Assembly (NCBI RefSeq): GCF_001704415.2
Contig: NC_030814.1
Location: 77,059,121-77,123,120, forward strand
Reading direction: 5' to 3'
DNA from: Capra hircus
Taxonomy: Eukaryota; Chordata; Mammalia; Artiodactyla; Bovidae
Length of the DNA: 64,000 nt
The notes under the pieces were generated by a model. It worked only from the letters and a program-made list of their open reading frames with translations, searched no databases and was not told the DNA's origin. The translations under genes and the position numbers were made by a program. Below, in pieces: positions 33,505 through 45,775 of this stretch. Position 1 is the stretch's first letter. Each line of letters opens with the position of its first letter.

Positions 33505-35098
33505 TGTGCAGCCAGAGGAGGAGAAGCTCTATACAGTCAGCAAAAACAAGACCGGGAGCTGACTGTAGCTCAGATCATGAACTTCTTATTGCCAAATTCA
33601 GACTTAAATTGAAGAAACTAGGAAAAACCACTAGTCCATTCAGGTATGACCTAAATAAAATCCCTTACTATTATACAGTGAAACTGAGAAATAGATTTAA
33701 GGGACTAGATCTGATAGGCAGAGTGCCTTAGGAACTACGGATGGAAGTTCATGACACTGTACAGGAGATAGGGATCAAGACCATCCCCAAGAAAAAGAAA
33801 TACAAAAAGCAAAATGCATTCTGAGGAGGGCTTACAAATAGCTATGAAAAGAAGAGAAGGGAAAAACAAAGGAGAAAAAGATATACCCATTTGAATGCAG
33901 AGTTCCAAAGAATATCAAGGAAAGATAAGAAAACCTTCTTCAGGGATTAGTGCAAAGAAATAGAGGAAAATAATCTAATGGGAAAGACTAGAGATGTCTT
34001 CAAGAAAATTAGAGACACCAAGGAAACATTTCATGCAAAGATGGGCTCAATAAAGGACAGAAATTGTATGGACCTAACAGAAGCAGAAGATATAAAGAAG
34101 AGGTGGCAAGATTGCGCAGAAGAACTATACAAAAAGATCTTCATGGCTCATATAATCATGATGGTGTCATCACTCACCTAGAGCCAGATATCCTAGAATG
34201 TGAAGTCAAGTGGGCCTTAGAAAGCATCACTGCAAAGTTAGGGGAGGCGATGCAATTCAGTTGAGCTATTTCAAATCCTAAAAGATGATGCTGTGAAAGT
34301 GCTGCACTCAATGTGCCAGCAAATTTGGAAAACTCAGCAGTGGCCACGGGACTGAAAAAGGTCAGTTTTCATTCCAATCCCCAAAAAAGTCAATGCCAGA
34401 CAATGCTCAAACTACCATGCAATTGCATTCATCTCACATGCTAATAAAGTAATGCTCAAAATTCTCCAAGCCAGGCTTCAGCAATACGTGAACTCTGAAC
34501 CTCCAGATGTTCAAGCCGGTTTTAGAAAAGGCAGAAGAACCAGAGATCAAATTGCCAACATCTGTTGGATCATCAAAAAAGCAAGAGAGTTCCAGAAAAA
34601 TATCTATTTCTGCTTTCTTGACTTTGCCAATGATTTTGACTGTGTGGATCACAGTAAACTGTGGAAAATTCTGAAAAAGATAGGAATACGAGACCACCTT
34701 ACCTTCCTCTTCTGAAATCTGCATGCATATCAGGAAGCAACAGTTAGAACTGGACATGGAACAACAGACTGGTTCCAATTAGGAAAGGGAGTACATCAGG
34801 CTGTATATCATCATCCTGCTTATTTAATTTATATGCAGAGTACATCATGAGAAATGCTGGCCAGGATGAAGCACAAGCTGGAATCAAGATTGCCAGGAGA
34901 AATATCAATAACTACAGATATAGATGATACCACCCTTATGGCAGAAAGTGAAGAAGAACTGAAGAGCCTCTTGATGAAAGTGAAAGAGGAGAGTGAAAAA
35001 TTGGCTTAAAGCTCAACATTCAGAAAACGAAGATCATGGCATCTGGTCCCCTCACTGCATGGCAAATAGACAGGGAAACAGTGGAACCAGTGGCAGAG

Positions 35099-35123
35099 TT
35101 TTTTTTTTTTTTTTTTTTTTTTT
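35099..35123. repeat. T25 homopolymer inside BovB
   Basis: Twenty-five uninterrupted T's replace a short T-rich stretch of BovB ORF2 (family TTATTTTTC-like). Likely polymorphic and prone to sequencing error. Confidence 0.95.
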
Positions 35124-35206
35124 GGCTCCAAAATCACTGCAGATGGTGACTGCAGTCATGGAATTAAATGACACTTACTCCTTGGAGGAAATGTTATGAC
35201 CAATCT

Positions 35207-35485
35207 GCTGCTGCTGCTGCTGCTAAGTCACATCAGTCATGCCTGACTCTGTGCGATGCCATAGATGGCAGCCCACCAGGCTCCGCCGTCCTTGGGATTC
35301 TCCAGGCAAGAACACTGGAGTGGGTTGCCATTTCCTTCTCCAATGCATGAAAGTGAAAAGTGAAAGTGAAGTCTCTCAGTCATGCCCCACTCTTAGCCAC
35401 CTCATGGACTGCAGCCTACCAGGCTCCTCCGTCCATGGGATTTTCCAGGCAAGAGTACCGGAGTGGGCTGCCATTGCCTTCTCTG
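35207..35485 (-). mobile_element. Bov-A2 SINE dimer nested in BovB
   Basis: The (CTG)5-type tail complement is on the left, then two monomers. TATGACCAATCT (35195-35206) and TATGACCAACCT (35486-35497) are a 12-bp duplication with one mismatch, and the right copy matches the BovB consensus. Confidence 0.96.
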
Positions 35486-36003
35486 TATGACCAACCTAGA
35501 CAGCATATTCAAAAGCAGAGACATAACTTTGCCAATAAAGGTCTGTCTAGTCAAGGCTATGGTTTTTCCAGTAGTCATGTATGGATATGAGAGTTGGACT
35601 GTAAAGCAATCTGAGCAGTGAAGAATTGATGTTCTGAACTGTGGTGTTGGAGAAGACTCTTGAGAGTCCCTTGGCCTGCAAGGAGTTCTAAACTCTCCAT
35701 TCCAAAGGAAATCAGTTCTGAATATTCATCGGGACGTCTGATTGTGAAGCTGAAACTCCAATACTTTGCCCACCTGATTCGATGAACTGACTCAATGGAA
35801 AAGTCCCCAATGCTGGGAAAGATTGACGGTGGGAGGAGAAGGGGGCAACAGAGGTTGAGATGGTTTGATGGCATCACTGACTTAATGGACCTGAGTTTGA
35901 GTAAACTCCGGGAGTTGGTGATGGACAGGGAGGTCTAGCTTGCTGCAGTCCATGGTGTCACAAAAAGTCGGACACAACTGAGAGACTGAACTAAGGTGAA
36001 CTG

Positions 36004-37024
36004 ATAGAGGTAGGTAGGCTACATGTTTGAGGACCCTCCCACTTTCAATTTGGTCACTCCAGCCCCCTGCAGTCATTAAAATCTCCTATTATTTGCCTTT
36101 TCCTTGTCTAATATTCTGTCCTCAGACCTCTGCCTGTGACTACCATTAGTAAATGACCCTAGTCGAAGAGAACACTTGTTCCACAGCCTACTTCTAAATG
36201 TTTCTCAACTCTGAAATTTCAATCATTTTAGTCCTTATTGTTTCAAGTTTTTAAGATCTTGAGTTGTTTATAAGAATTACAGGTGTTGCATTGATCACAT
36301 TCTACCAATAGAAGCCACCAATACCTCTTCAAAGGTTGATTCTGCTCATTCTCTATCTTTTCCTCTGTTTCCAAGACTCCAATAAAATATATTTCTGAAT
36401 TTCTCACTGCGTACCCACCGTGTACTGTACATTCTTCTCGTGTGTTTTCTTTCTTCTCTCTGATTTTTAGTCTGGTTTATGTGATATACTGATAAATTCT
36501 ACAGTTCTCCAGACTTTTAATCCACCTCTGTTCTTTGTTTATTTAGTGTTAAATTTTAGCATGTACTGTTTTTATTTCAGTCGTTATTATTAGAAATTGA
36601 GAGGAAGGGGTAAAGCATCTGGCTTATGATTCTTTCCCTCCTTTTACTGGGGGAATACCTCTGAAAAAGGAAAAAAGAAGCAGGTAAGGTAACATATTTT
36701 AACCTTGTAAACTAGGTATGTAGGTAAAATGACTAATGGTATTTACTAGATAGAAGTGACTTTCTCTCTAAAATTCCCTACCTAACTCTCTCCAGCTAAG
36801 AATAGTCTGTGCAAAATGGAATCCAAAATATGAAAAATGGCTCTCTGGAGGATGACACATAAGTTATACAACTCTCTGGGGGTACTAAATGAAAGTAGTC
36901 TGATTTGATATACTCTCTATTGTTGAGGGTGCCTATGAACAGTATTTAGAGGCACCATGAACTAGAGGCTCCTGTCTGATAAAGGAATAAAGGATCTGTG
37001 AAATGTTCCAGAATCTTCTTTATC
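36004..37024. other. No gene or assignable repeat
   Basis: AT-rich; nothing recognised. Confidence 0.5.
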
Positions 37025-37145
37025 TCCCCACCCCTTTTTTTTCTCTTTTGGCCGTCTGGCAGAAGATCTTACTTCCCAGGCCAGTAATTGAATCTGTGCC
37101 CCTGAAGTGGATATGAAGTCTTAACCACTGGACCACCAAGTCTCT
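37025..37145 (-). mobile_element. CHR-type tRNA-derived SINE
   Basis: On plus it reads TTTGGCCGTCTGGCAGAAG, ATTGAATCTGTGCCCCTG and CTTAACCACTGGACCACCAAG, the complement of a CHR-SINE head (GGTGGTCCAGTGGTTAGG). CHR SINEs are shared by ruminants, hippos and whales, so this insertion is older than the Bov-tA copies. Confidence 0.8.
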
Positions 37146-38198
37146 CTTATGCCTTTTGATGGTATCCTTGGCATCATTTAATAAAGCTCGATACTGGGTA
37201 AGATTGCTGATTCACATGATTCTTAATTAATAATCTGATTCTGTGTATTATAGTTCTAGGTTTCTATTTGCTAATTTTTGGTGAAATTACCTAATTCATA
37301 TGAATTATATGATCATATTAATTACCTAATATGATTATATTTCATGGTCATATTAACCATAATAATTTTAAAGCAATATTTACATCATCTAACAGGTGTT
37401 TTCTATTATTTGTACTCTTTGAATTTTGGTAAGCTTTTTATCCCTGGCATGTGTGGTACTTGAGGTTCTATGGTAGACGTTATTTATAAAAAAAGTTGAA
37501 GAGGCTGTGGATGATGTTATATTCTAAATTTGTTTCCAAAAAGAAGTTATAGTAGGACCAATGACCTTGTTCCGTTCAGAGATTGAGCTGACTTATGGCT
37601 AAGGCTAAGTTTTAGTGTTGTGAATACTGAGATTTGCTCTTATCCCATAGCATAGCCTTACATGAGTCTCAACAGAAAGTCTAGGGCTTTTCTGAGGTTA
37701 TTTCTCCCTGAAATGATGCTATAGCTTTTAGCCTATAACAACGTGATACTGCCATAAGATTTGTTTTGTTTTTCAGCCTTGATCTTTTTATTCAGCTCAT
37801 GTGGAAAATCAATAAATTCCTTGAGGGAAAAATCAATATAAATGATGGCCTTGCCTCAGTGCATTTCCCTCTTTTGAGGACCTTGCCCTCATGAGTTTTA
37901 AGTTGGTTATTTCCTGATTTCCCTAAAGGATAGATATTAAAAGTATACTTTGTATTAATAATTGTTCCGAGATGGATAATTTTTTTGTTAATGGCCATTC
38001 TGTCATAGCTACAAATGGTAGTCTAGATGGTTTCTTTTGAATAAGGGTTGAGTCTCTGTGTGTTAAGACAGTTTACTTAACACAAGAAATGGAGGTTAAA
38101 AAGTTTTGTCTTTCTACATAAAATATTAGTTGCAGTCTTTTCATAATTTAGCATACTTTCCTTGTGTTTGAACAGTAAAATTGCCTTTGGAAACATTT
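37146..38198. other. No gene or assignable repeat
   Basis: A 68-codon minus frame at 37998-37792, with more readable residues downstream in a second frame (LNKKIKAEKQNK near 37790-37755), might be a pseudogene scrap. I cannot name it. Confidence 0.4.
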
Positions 38199-38829
38199 TT
38201 ATGACACTTTTTAAATTGGAGTATAATTGCTTTACAATGTTGTATTAGTTTCTGCTGTACAACAAAGTGAATCAGCTATATGTATGCATATAGCCCTTCC
38301 CTATTGTGTCTCCCTCCCACCCCAGCCCCCTATCCCACCCTCTCAGTCATCAAGAGCACAGAGCTAAGCTCCCTGTGCTGTGCAAGGAGTTCCCACTAGC
38401 TAGCTGTCTTAGCTAGGTAGAGAATGTATGTCAGTGCTAGTCTCTCGAATTTGTTCCGCCCTCCACTTCCCCACCGTACCCACATGTCCATTCTCTATGT
38501 CTGCATCTCTATTCCTGCCCTGCAAACAGGTTCATCAGTACCATTTTTCTAAATTTCATATGCATTTTTTTTTCTTTCTGACTCCTTCACTCTGTATGAC
38601 AGACTTGAGGTCCATCAACATTACTATAAAATGACACAACTTCATTCCTTTTTATGCTTAAGTAATATTCCACTGTGCATATGTTATATGTACCACATCT
38701 TCTTTTTCCATTCATCTGTCAATGGACATTTAGGTTTCTCTCTGGTTATTGTAAACAGGGCTGTAATGAGCATCGGAGTACATGTATCTTTGTGACTTAT
38801 CATTTTCTCAGGGTATATGCCCAGTAGTC
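38199..38829 (-). mobile_element. Ruminant L1 3' end
   Basis: Minus-strand L1 from the tail (CTTTTTTAAATTGGAGTATA on plus) through the 3' UTR to the end of ORF2 (CCATTCATCTGTCAATGGAC). Truncated at GGGTATATGCCCAGTAG. Moderately diverged. Confidence 0.92.
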
Positions 38830-39030
38830 AAAGATGTTTAAGGACTATCAGGGAGACCCACTGTACTCTGGAGTTGCCATATAGAATATATCAAGCTGGG
38901 GTAGAATGCGAGGTAGAGTTGAGGCTAGGATGTTGATGTGAAGTTGATGTGAATTTGTACTCACTATTGACGGTTCTTCCAAGTAGTTAGGATTTAATTC
39001 CACATGAAATGAAGAGTTATATGAGTCATA

Positions 39031-39250
39031 CAGGGGCTTCCCTGGTAGCTCAGATGGTAAAGCGTCTGCCTGCAATGCTGGAGACCTGAATTCAATCCCT
39101 GAGTCTGGAAGATCCCCTGGAGAAGGAAAGGGCACCCCACTCTAGTACTCTTGCCTGGAAACTTCCATGGATGGAGGAGCCTAGTCGGCTACAGTCCATG
39201 GGATTGCAAAGAGTTGGACACAACTGAGCAACTTCACTTCTTCACTTCTG
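39031..39250 (+). mobile_element. Bov-tA SINE, full length
   Basis: GGGGCTTCCCTGGTAGCTCA head, B box ATTCAATCCC, A monomer and a CTTCACTTCTTCACTTC tail. TGAGTCATA at 39022-39030 and 39251-39259 is a perfect 9-bp duplication. Confidence 0.95.
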
Positions 39251-39259
39251 TGAGTCATA

Positions 39260-40979
39260 TAATTTATATTGAGATCACAAGCCAAAATCATATTGTAGTT
39301 TAGAAGGATACAACTTCTGTAAAATACAAATTAAGAAAGGGTGATATTACAATTAAAAGAATTATTGAAGAAACCAATGAAAGAGTGGAGGTGAGTGAAA
39401 TTTGATATAGACCTGAGCAAGAGCAGCATCATTAGGAAAAGAAAAGATGAAATGGGTTTACATGGTATTTCAGGAGAATAGCCATTTGCACTTGATTATG
39501 TATTGGATTTGGAAAGGAAAGATGAGTAAGACACTAACCTTAAACTATTTAATAAGATCTTTTAATTTGTATGTTTCTAGAAATTTATCTATATCGAAGA
39601 AAGTTGTGGTCAGTGCTACCATTGTGAGATCTCTTAGTCTCTCTGAAACTACAGAATCACTCTTAAAGAAGACTGGATTCCTTATATGAAGTTAGAGAAG
39701 GGCTGGTAGTTCTTTTGTAGAAGAAACATATTTATATGAATAAAAGACCAAGGGTCTTTGTACTGGTAGCACAGGAGACCCAGAGATGGTGAGTGAACCC
39801 TAATGAAAGTTATTCATCACCTCTCTCACTACTTAGTGATTCAGAGCCCGATACAAAGCCAGCTAGCACTGGGGATTTATCAACTTACAATTATGGCCAA
39901 AGAAAAAGACAGATATAGACTAAGAAAAAAGAAGTGATAAAAGCTATGCACTTTCAGCTGAATTCACTATGATGTCTATTTAATGTGCTAATCCTGACAA
40001 AGCAGCTAAGATATCAAACTTGACCTGAGGTATTAGAGTGGCACTGTTTAATTGCTTCATGTTTTATGGAGAAATATAATAATTGCTAGGGAGTTCTAAA
40101 AACTCACAGTTTATGGGCAAGTACTTAAAAATATTTTTGTTAGCATTAAAAGTAATATGCTGCTATTTGAGAAAATTTAGAAAATACCAAAATAAAGGAA
40201 AAGAAAAAAATTATCCATGATCTTCCCATATAGAGATAATAACATAATATTTTGTATATAATTTTCCAAATGTTTTCTAAAATTATCCAAAGAGGCTCAG
40301 ACTTATTTAACATTAAAAACATAATCTCTGGTACAATGTTCAATTTTTTTATAAATTGAGTGAATAGTTTTTTATTTAGTCATTAACATGAATGTGACAT
40401 AAATGTGTATAATTAAAAATACCTTCTTTTTGCTACCTTAAGTAAAAAAAAATGCATCCTTTTAATTTAAAAACATAACAGAAGTTTTTTTCTTTGAAAT
40501 TTGGAGGCATACATTCCTTACTCTAAGGGGAAAAATCTACTGAAACTCACTAATATACTGTTAACTCTATATTGAATTCAAAGAAACTGTTTTCCTCATA
40601 AAAAATACAGCAATCATTTCAACAATCTATAATCTCAATAGTCTAGGTATAAATTAGAAAATTTTATAAAACTAATGAGTAAATAGGGTTTAAAATGATA
40701 AACAGTCCAAGCTGCACTTTGACATGAATTCATGGCAAACCACTAGACATTACAGAAATTTTTTTAAAAAAATTTGTACCTCTATAGCCGCATTAAACAC
40801 TAAGAGGAGATTCCTCGGGTGATTGGCAAAAACTAGAGAATCAGGCGCCACAGTGCTTAGGAGAGGAGCACCCTTCCTGGCGTCATCTCCATACCGTCCC
40901 ACAATCACAAGATACCTCTACAATTCACAGATCACTAATAGGACATCTCATATGTAAAGGCAAATAGACAACCAAGATT
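39260..40979. other. No gene or assignable repeat
   Basis: AT-rich. Two CpG-containing words near 40815-40890 (GATTCCTCGGGTGATTGG; CAGGCGCCACAG) stand out against the background but lack a recognised context. Confidence 0.45.
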
Positions 40980-41810
40980 CATGTAAAATTTGAGTAATGC
41001 TATCATTATAGCTCAGCAAGAAGGAGAACTCAAACCCAAAGACAGCAATTTAACAGACCAGGCAGGCAAAATACAATTAAAACAAATAAAAATTATCTTT
41101 TCAGATATTAAGTGTTTTAGCATTCAGAGTAAGGAATCTACAAAAATGTAATTTTTAAACTACAAATCTCAGTCAGTTGGCTGAATAACAATGTGATCAC
41201 AGATAAAGACAGAATTGGTAAATTAAAAGATTAAGAGCATCTCAGAATATAAGTGAAAAAACAAAAGGAAAGATAAACAAGAAATCTGATCTTTCAATTT
41301 TCACATAGCAAATGATTAAGAAGGAAATAACTGATTGACATGTGAAAATGCATACAAAATAGAAGTAGAAAATACAGACCTAAACAAATTTTATTCTCAC
41401 CCTGAAAAAATAATGTGTTGAACAGATAAGGACTACAACCAGATGCATGTGAAGAAATATTAACATTTGTTGATGAAAGGAAAATCATAAATGGTTTTAG
41501 ACAAGGAAAAACAGAAAATAAACGAGAATTCAATTCATGTCATACTTTCATTTGTTTAAAAAAGGTACACCATACTAAAATTTGTAAAGGTAAAAGGAAA
41601 ATAATTTTTATCTTAGAATTATTTGTAGAATTATACACTCATATATAACAGTGAAATGTTGGCATTCATTTACATTTGCAAAGTCTCAGAAATTTTATTA
41701 CCCATAAATTCAACTGAAATGAATTACAGAAGGATAAAATTTAGCAAAATATAAGCAAACAAAACTGTGGAACCTAAGGAATAATGACAAGCTACAAAAC
41801 TAGTAAATCT
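40980..41810 (+). mobile_element. Possible ancient L1M/HAL1 ORF1-like relic
   Basis: AAAGACAGAATTGGTAAATT, ATCTCAGAATATAAGTG and CTCAGAAATTTTATTACC resemble the coiled-coil and end of an old L1/HAL1 ORF1 in the right order. No frame survives. Weak call. Confidence 0.35.
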
Positions 41811-42454
41811 TTTGGTTGTAACTGTTTACTATAACTGTATTTAAAAAGTGTGTGTGTGCATAATAAAACAACAGAATCAAAATAATATTGGTAATACTGG
41901 TTGAGATCAGCATGCGAAGAAATATAAGTATAAAACTGTAGCTGGCAGGACATTGGTACTGGGCAGGACATAAACATTCAGACCATAGTACTCGTCCTAA
42001 GTAACAATAACTTGAAAATGTTTCCATCATCTTCACTGTGAAATGATTAAACCCATAACTTTGACCCTTTACCCTTTCTTTTCTCAAATTCAATATAGGT
42101 TTACCTGCTAAAATGTGAATATTTACTGAAAGCTATAGACACTTATAAATATTTTAGCCAATAAAATGAAAGAGAAATCCATAGAGTAAAGTAAGTTTTT
42201 ATTAGTAAATAAATTTGCCAAAATCACCATTTTACTAGAAACACAATGTCTGTTTTAAGTATGCCACAACTCGAGATAAGCTATGGGTTGTCATAATATG
42301 ACTTGATTTTTAAAAATCATTATTTTTCCTTTGTTCTGCTATATTTTTGTTTTGGAAAATTAAACCATATACTATGTACTGATTATGACCACAGAAATAT
42401 GTGATAATTTTTGTGATTTCACAACAAAGCCCATAGGTTGTTATTCTTGATATC
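41811..42454. other. No gene or assignable repeat
   Basis: A short (TG) run near 41849 only. Confidence 0.5.
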
Positions 42455-42590
42455 CACATCTTAAATGGGAGGTGCTGAAACTGGGAAAATTTAGGTAATT
42501 CACCCAAGAATTTACCTAGAGAGCAAAGAAGGAATCTAGAATTAGAAACCATGTGTATGTGGCTACTAAATCTGGCCTGTATCCCATGGT
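42455..42590 (-). mobile_element. MIR SINE fragment
   Basis: AAATGGGAGGTGCTGAAACTG, TTCACCCAAGAATTTACC and TCTAGAATTAGAAACCATG match the complement of the MIR core (gap between the CCCATTTTACAGATGAGG and CACCCAAGGTC blocks preserved). Confidence 0.5.
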
Positions 42591-42895
42591 ACCCCTCACA
42601 GCACTCTCAGCGTATCTATACACTGCTTCAGAGTCCTGCACCCTGGTTCCACTTCACTGGACTCCTCTATCGTACTACATCAGAGTAATCCCTTGAGAGG
42701 CGTCACGGTACTCCTTCACAGCACTAATTCACAGTGCTGTATGGCAGTGCTATGTCACCAAACTCCTTCAAGTTACTCCTTTAGAATACTCCATTCAGAG
42801 TAGTATTTCATGGTTGTATTTTGTGGTAGTACCTCATGATAGTATTTTAAAATATTATTTCATGACAGTACTTCAGGGAATACTGTATCAGTTTA
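42590..42895. repeat. Degenerate short tandem field (TACTCCTTCA-like)
   Basis: Variants of a GTACTCCTTCACAG word recur about every 15-25 bp: GTACCCCTCACAGCACT, GTACTCCTTCACAGCACT, AAACTCCTTCAAGTTACTCC, GTAGTATTTCATGG, GTAGTACCTCATGATAG and CAGTACTTCAGGGAATACTG. The right half drifts to AGTATTTCATG variants. No clean period. Confidence 0.6.
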
Positions 42896-43133
42896 TTGCA
42901 GCATAATTTGTGAATATATCTACAGTGATCCAATATTGTTAAAAGAAAATTTTCAAAAAAAAGTAAATCATGACTCTGATACAAAAAAAAAAACAGATTT
43001 TATACTTTATAAGGAATATATATTTTAATGCATATTTTAAAAAATGACTGCATCTGATTTTAGCTGATTCTAAGAAGCAAGGTTCCAATCACTAAAACCC
43101 AGTGAAGAGTTGAAGAATAGATGTAGTTGTGTT

Positions 43134-44273
43134 TGTTGCTGTTCAGTCGCTAAATCGAGTCTACTGTTTGTGGCCCTGTGGACTGCAGCATGCAAGATTT
43201 CCCTGTCTTTCATTATCTCCCAGAGTCTGCTCAAACTCATGTCCATTGAGTTGGTGCTGCCATCCAACCATCTCATCCTCTGTTACCCGCTTCTCTTCCT
43301 GCCTTCAATCTTTCCTAGCATCAAGGTCTTTTCCAATGAATTGGCTCTTCTCATCAGGTGGCCAAAATATTGGAGCTTCAGCTTCAGCATCAGTCCTTCC
43401 AATGAATATTCAGGGTTGATCTCCTTTAGGATTGACTGGTTTGATCTCCTTGCTGTCCAAAAAACTTTCAAGAGTCTTCTCTAGTACCATAATTTGGAAG
43501 CATTAATTCTTCGGTGCTCAGCCTTCTTCATGGTTCAACTCTCACATCCATACATGACTACGGGAAAAAACATTGCTTTAACTGTGCAGACCTTTGTTGG
43601 CAGTGATGTTTCTGCTTTATAATATGATGTCCATATGGGTCATAGCTTTTCCTCCGAGGGGCAAGTGTCTTTTAATTTTGTGGCTGCAGTTGCTGTCCAC
43701 AGTGATTTGGAGTCCAAGAAAATGCAATCACTATTTTCCATTGTTTCCCCATCTATTTGCCAGGAAGTGATGGGACTGGATGCCATGATCTTAGTTTTTT
43801 GAATGTTGAGTTTTAAGCCGTTTTTTTCACTCTTCTCTTTCACCTTCATCAAAAGGCTGTTTAGTTCCTCTTCTCTTTCTGCCATTAGAGTGGTGTCATC
43901 TGCATACCGGGTTGTTGATGTTTGTCCCAGCAATCTTGATTCCAGCTTGTGAGTCAACCAGCCCAACATTTTGCATGATATATTCTGCATATAAGTTAAA
44001 TAAACAAGGTGACAATATACAGCCTTGATGTACTCCTTTCTCAATTTTGAACCAGTCAATCATTCAATGTCCATTTCTAACTGTTGCTTCTTGACCTGCA
44101 TACAGGTTTCTCAGGAGGTAGGTAAGGTGGTCTTGTATTCCCATTTCTTTAAGAATTTTCCACAATGTGTTGTGATCCACATAGTCAGAGCCTTTGCCAT
44201 AGTCAATTAAGCAGAATTAGATATTTTTCTGAATTCCTCTGCTTTTTCTGTGATCCAATGAATGTTGGCAATT
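43134..44273 (-). mobile_element. BovB LINE, 5'-truncated in RT
   Basis: Minus strand from the RT region before motif A to an older-style tail (TTGTTGCTGTTCAGTCGC on plus). Frame 44059-43640 holds the catalytic YADD intact (residues 52-55, near 43895-43906) and the following MAEREEELNSLL. The C-terminus is in frame 43471-43283. Several indels; no target duplication found. Confidence 0.93.
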
Positions 44274-44474
44274 AATGGTAGCTTTAATGTGATAACTAAC
44301 ACAAGTCAAGTTTCTGTTTATTTTCTAAGTCCTCATAATGTCTCGTGTATTTAGGTGGATTATTAAGGCATTATAGCAGTAAACAAACAGAACAACTATC
44401 ATCCATCTCAAGGGCATGGTGTACAGGTATGAGTCACCATGTAAATGGATTAGAAATTGTACCTATCCAAGCAG

Positions 44475-44640
44475 TTGTTGAATTGCTATTTTTCTTGCAC
44501 ACTCACCTGTAACCTCCATGAGAGCAGGAAACAAGTCTTACTGTGCTTTCTACTGTCTTCCTAGTGCCTGGCACTGATGAGCTAGGCTTTCAGTGAGTAT
44601 TTGCTGAATTAATGAAATAAAGTATATGCTGAATCGGTGA
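44475..44640 (+). mobile_element. L2 LINE 3' end
   Basis: CCTCCATGAGAGCAGGAAAC, CTAGTGCCTGGCACTGATGA and GTGAGTATTTGCTGAATTAATG follow the L2 3' end to its TGAATGAA-type tail. Confidence 0.7.
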
Positions 44641-45320
44641 AGTGAATTTTAGTTTAAAATTGTAAAATCAATTATTTGGTGATCATTAAGATGACAAATA
44701 TTAATATTCTGGCCAAACCCCAGTATGCTATATCCCTCACATTCTCCTTTATTTCCATTAGTATTTAACATATCATATATTTATCTGTTAATGGTCTGTT
44801 TCCCCAGTCAGAGTTATGATTGTTAGGGACAGCCTTATGAAGATAAATGTTATGAAACCAGAGACTTTGCCTTTCTGCTCTCTACTGCATCCATGCTACC
44901 ACATTCTGACATGAAAAAAATATTGTGGATGAATACATGAGGAGTTGAAGATAGCATCAGCCACAATACGATGAATACTAATACCTCTGACTACTATGTA
45001 TAAATGTTTCCTCACCTCTAGGTCATTTGTTTAGTAACCAAAAGCTTATGGATAGACATAATTGAAAAGGATAATTAATTGTTCCATATCAATAGGTAGC
45101 TAGATAGACTGATTGCATATTCATTCATTTAACTGAGACCCTGGCAGCAAAATAACGAATATTTTGGACATGGCTCCTAATGTCCTACAAGTGGTTTATT
45201 AAACATTTATGTTTCAGAATCAGGTTTTTTAGAAATTGGCGCCATTGAATAAACCAAAATATTTGAGCTGCCAAATAAATTAACCAAGTGGATTCATAGT
45301 TTAATGTTTTTTTCTCTGGA
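44641..45320. other. No gene; possible further L2 scrap
   Basis: 44740-44910 has a faint L2-like order (CACATTCTCC; GAAACCAGAGACTTTGCC) too weak to call. Confidence 0.4.
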
Positions 45321-45324
45321 ACAA

Positions 45325-45420
45325 AAGAACATTTTGACTACAGTTTGAATTTGGACCAGCTGGATACTGCCGAGTAATATGATAAAAATAAATCATATTT
45401 AGTTTCCCTTATTCATTTTA
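45325..45420 (+). repeat. Copy 1 of a diverged two-copy repeat
   Basis: CATTTTGACTACAGTTTGAA, GGACCAGCTGGATAC and ATATGATAAAAATAAATCAT align with copy 2 at 45682-45775 at roughly 70 percent by eye. The family is not recognised. Confidence 0.6.
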
Positions 45421-45681
45421 CTGCATGTAAAACTGCAACTGATCAGTTATGGTTCAGACCACTCAGTGATGTGTTTTTCTGTCAATGTGTTCCTGAGAAA
45501 TGGTATATATACACAGATATACAATTTCTTTAGGAAATAGATCCATCATGTAGGCTACTGTAAACTGGCCTGTGTGGGTTTTTTCTTTTTGCATTTTTTC
45601 CTGCTATCAAAGAGACATAAACAAACTTTTCAGCTATTAATAAAATTGGAAGTATATAAAAACTTGATATTGTCTCCATTT

Positions 45682-45775
45682 TGACCACAGATTTCATTTG
45701 AACCAACTAAATACCACTAACATGATAAGAATGAATGATACTTACTTTGGCTTCCATTTACGCAACCACATCTAG
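45682..45775 (+). repeat. Copy 2 of a diverged two-copy repeat
   Basis: CATTTTGACCACAGATTTCA, GAACCAACTAAATACC and ACATGATAAGAATGAATGAT mirror copy 1 about 355 bp upstream in the same orientation. This is either a local duplication or two hits of one unknown old element. Confidence 0.6.

Larger units (their letters stand above)
33505..36003 (+). mobile_element. BovB LINE, 5'-truncated, split by Bov-A2
   Basis: Enters ORF2 in the last part of the endonuclease domain (frame 33492-33731 includes SSDHELL, the catalytic Asp-His region), then the linker (frame 33978-34181, MGKTRDVFKK) and RT (frame 34452-34715; the motif A region is DFANDFDCVDH, where the family has AKAFD). Stops, for example just after LIGRVP at 33731, and frameshifts are frequent. 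A 25-T tract interrupts it at 35099 and a SINE at 35207. The 3' tail is near 36000. Dead and older than the 5.4-8.2 kb copy. Confidence 0.93.

Noticed and set aside
37755..37998. Possible processed pseudogene on minus strand
   Set aside because: Some residues look protein-like across two frames, but I could not match any known protein and there is no tail or duplication.
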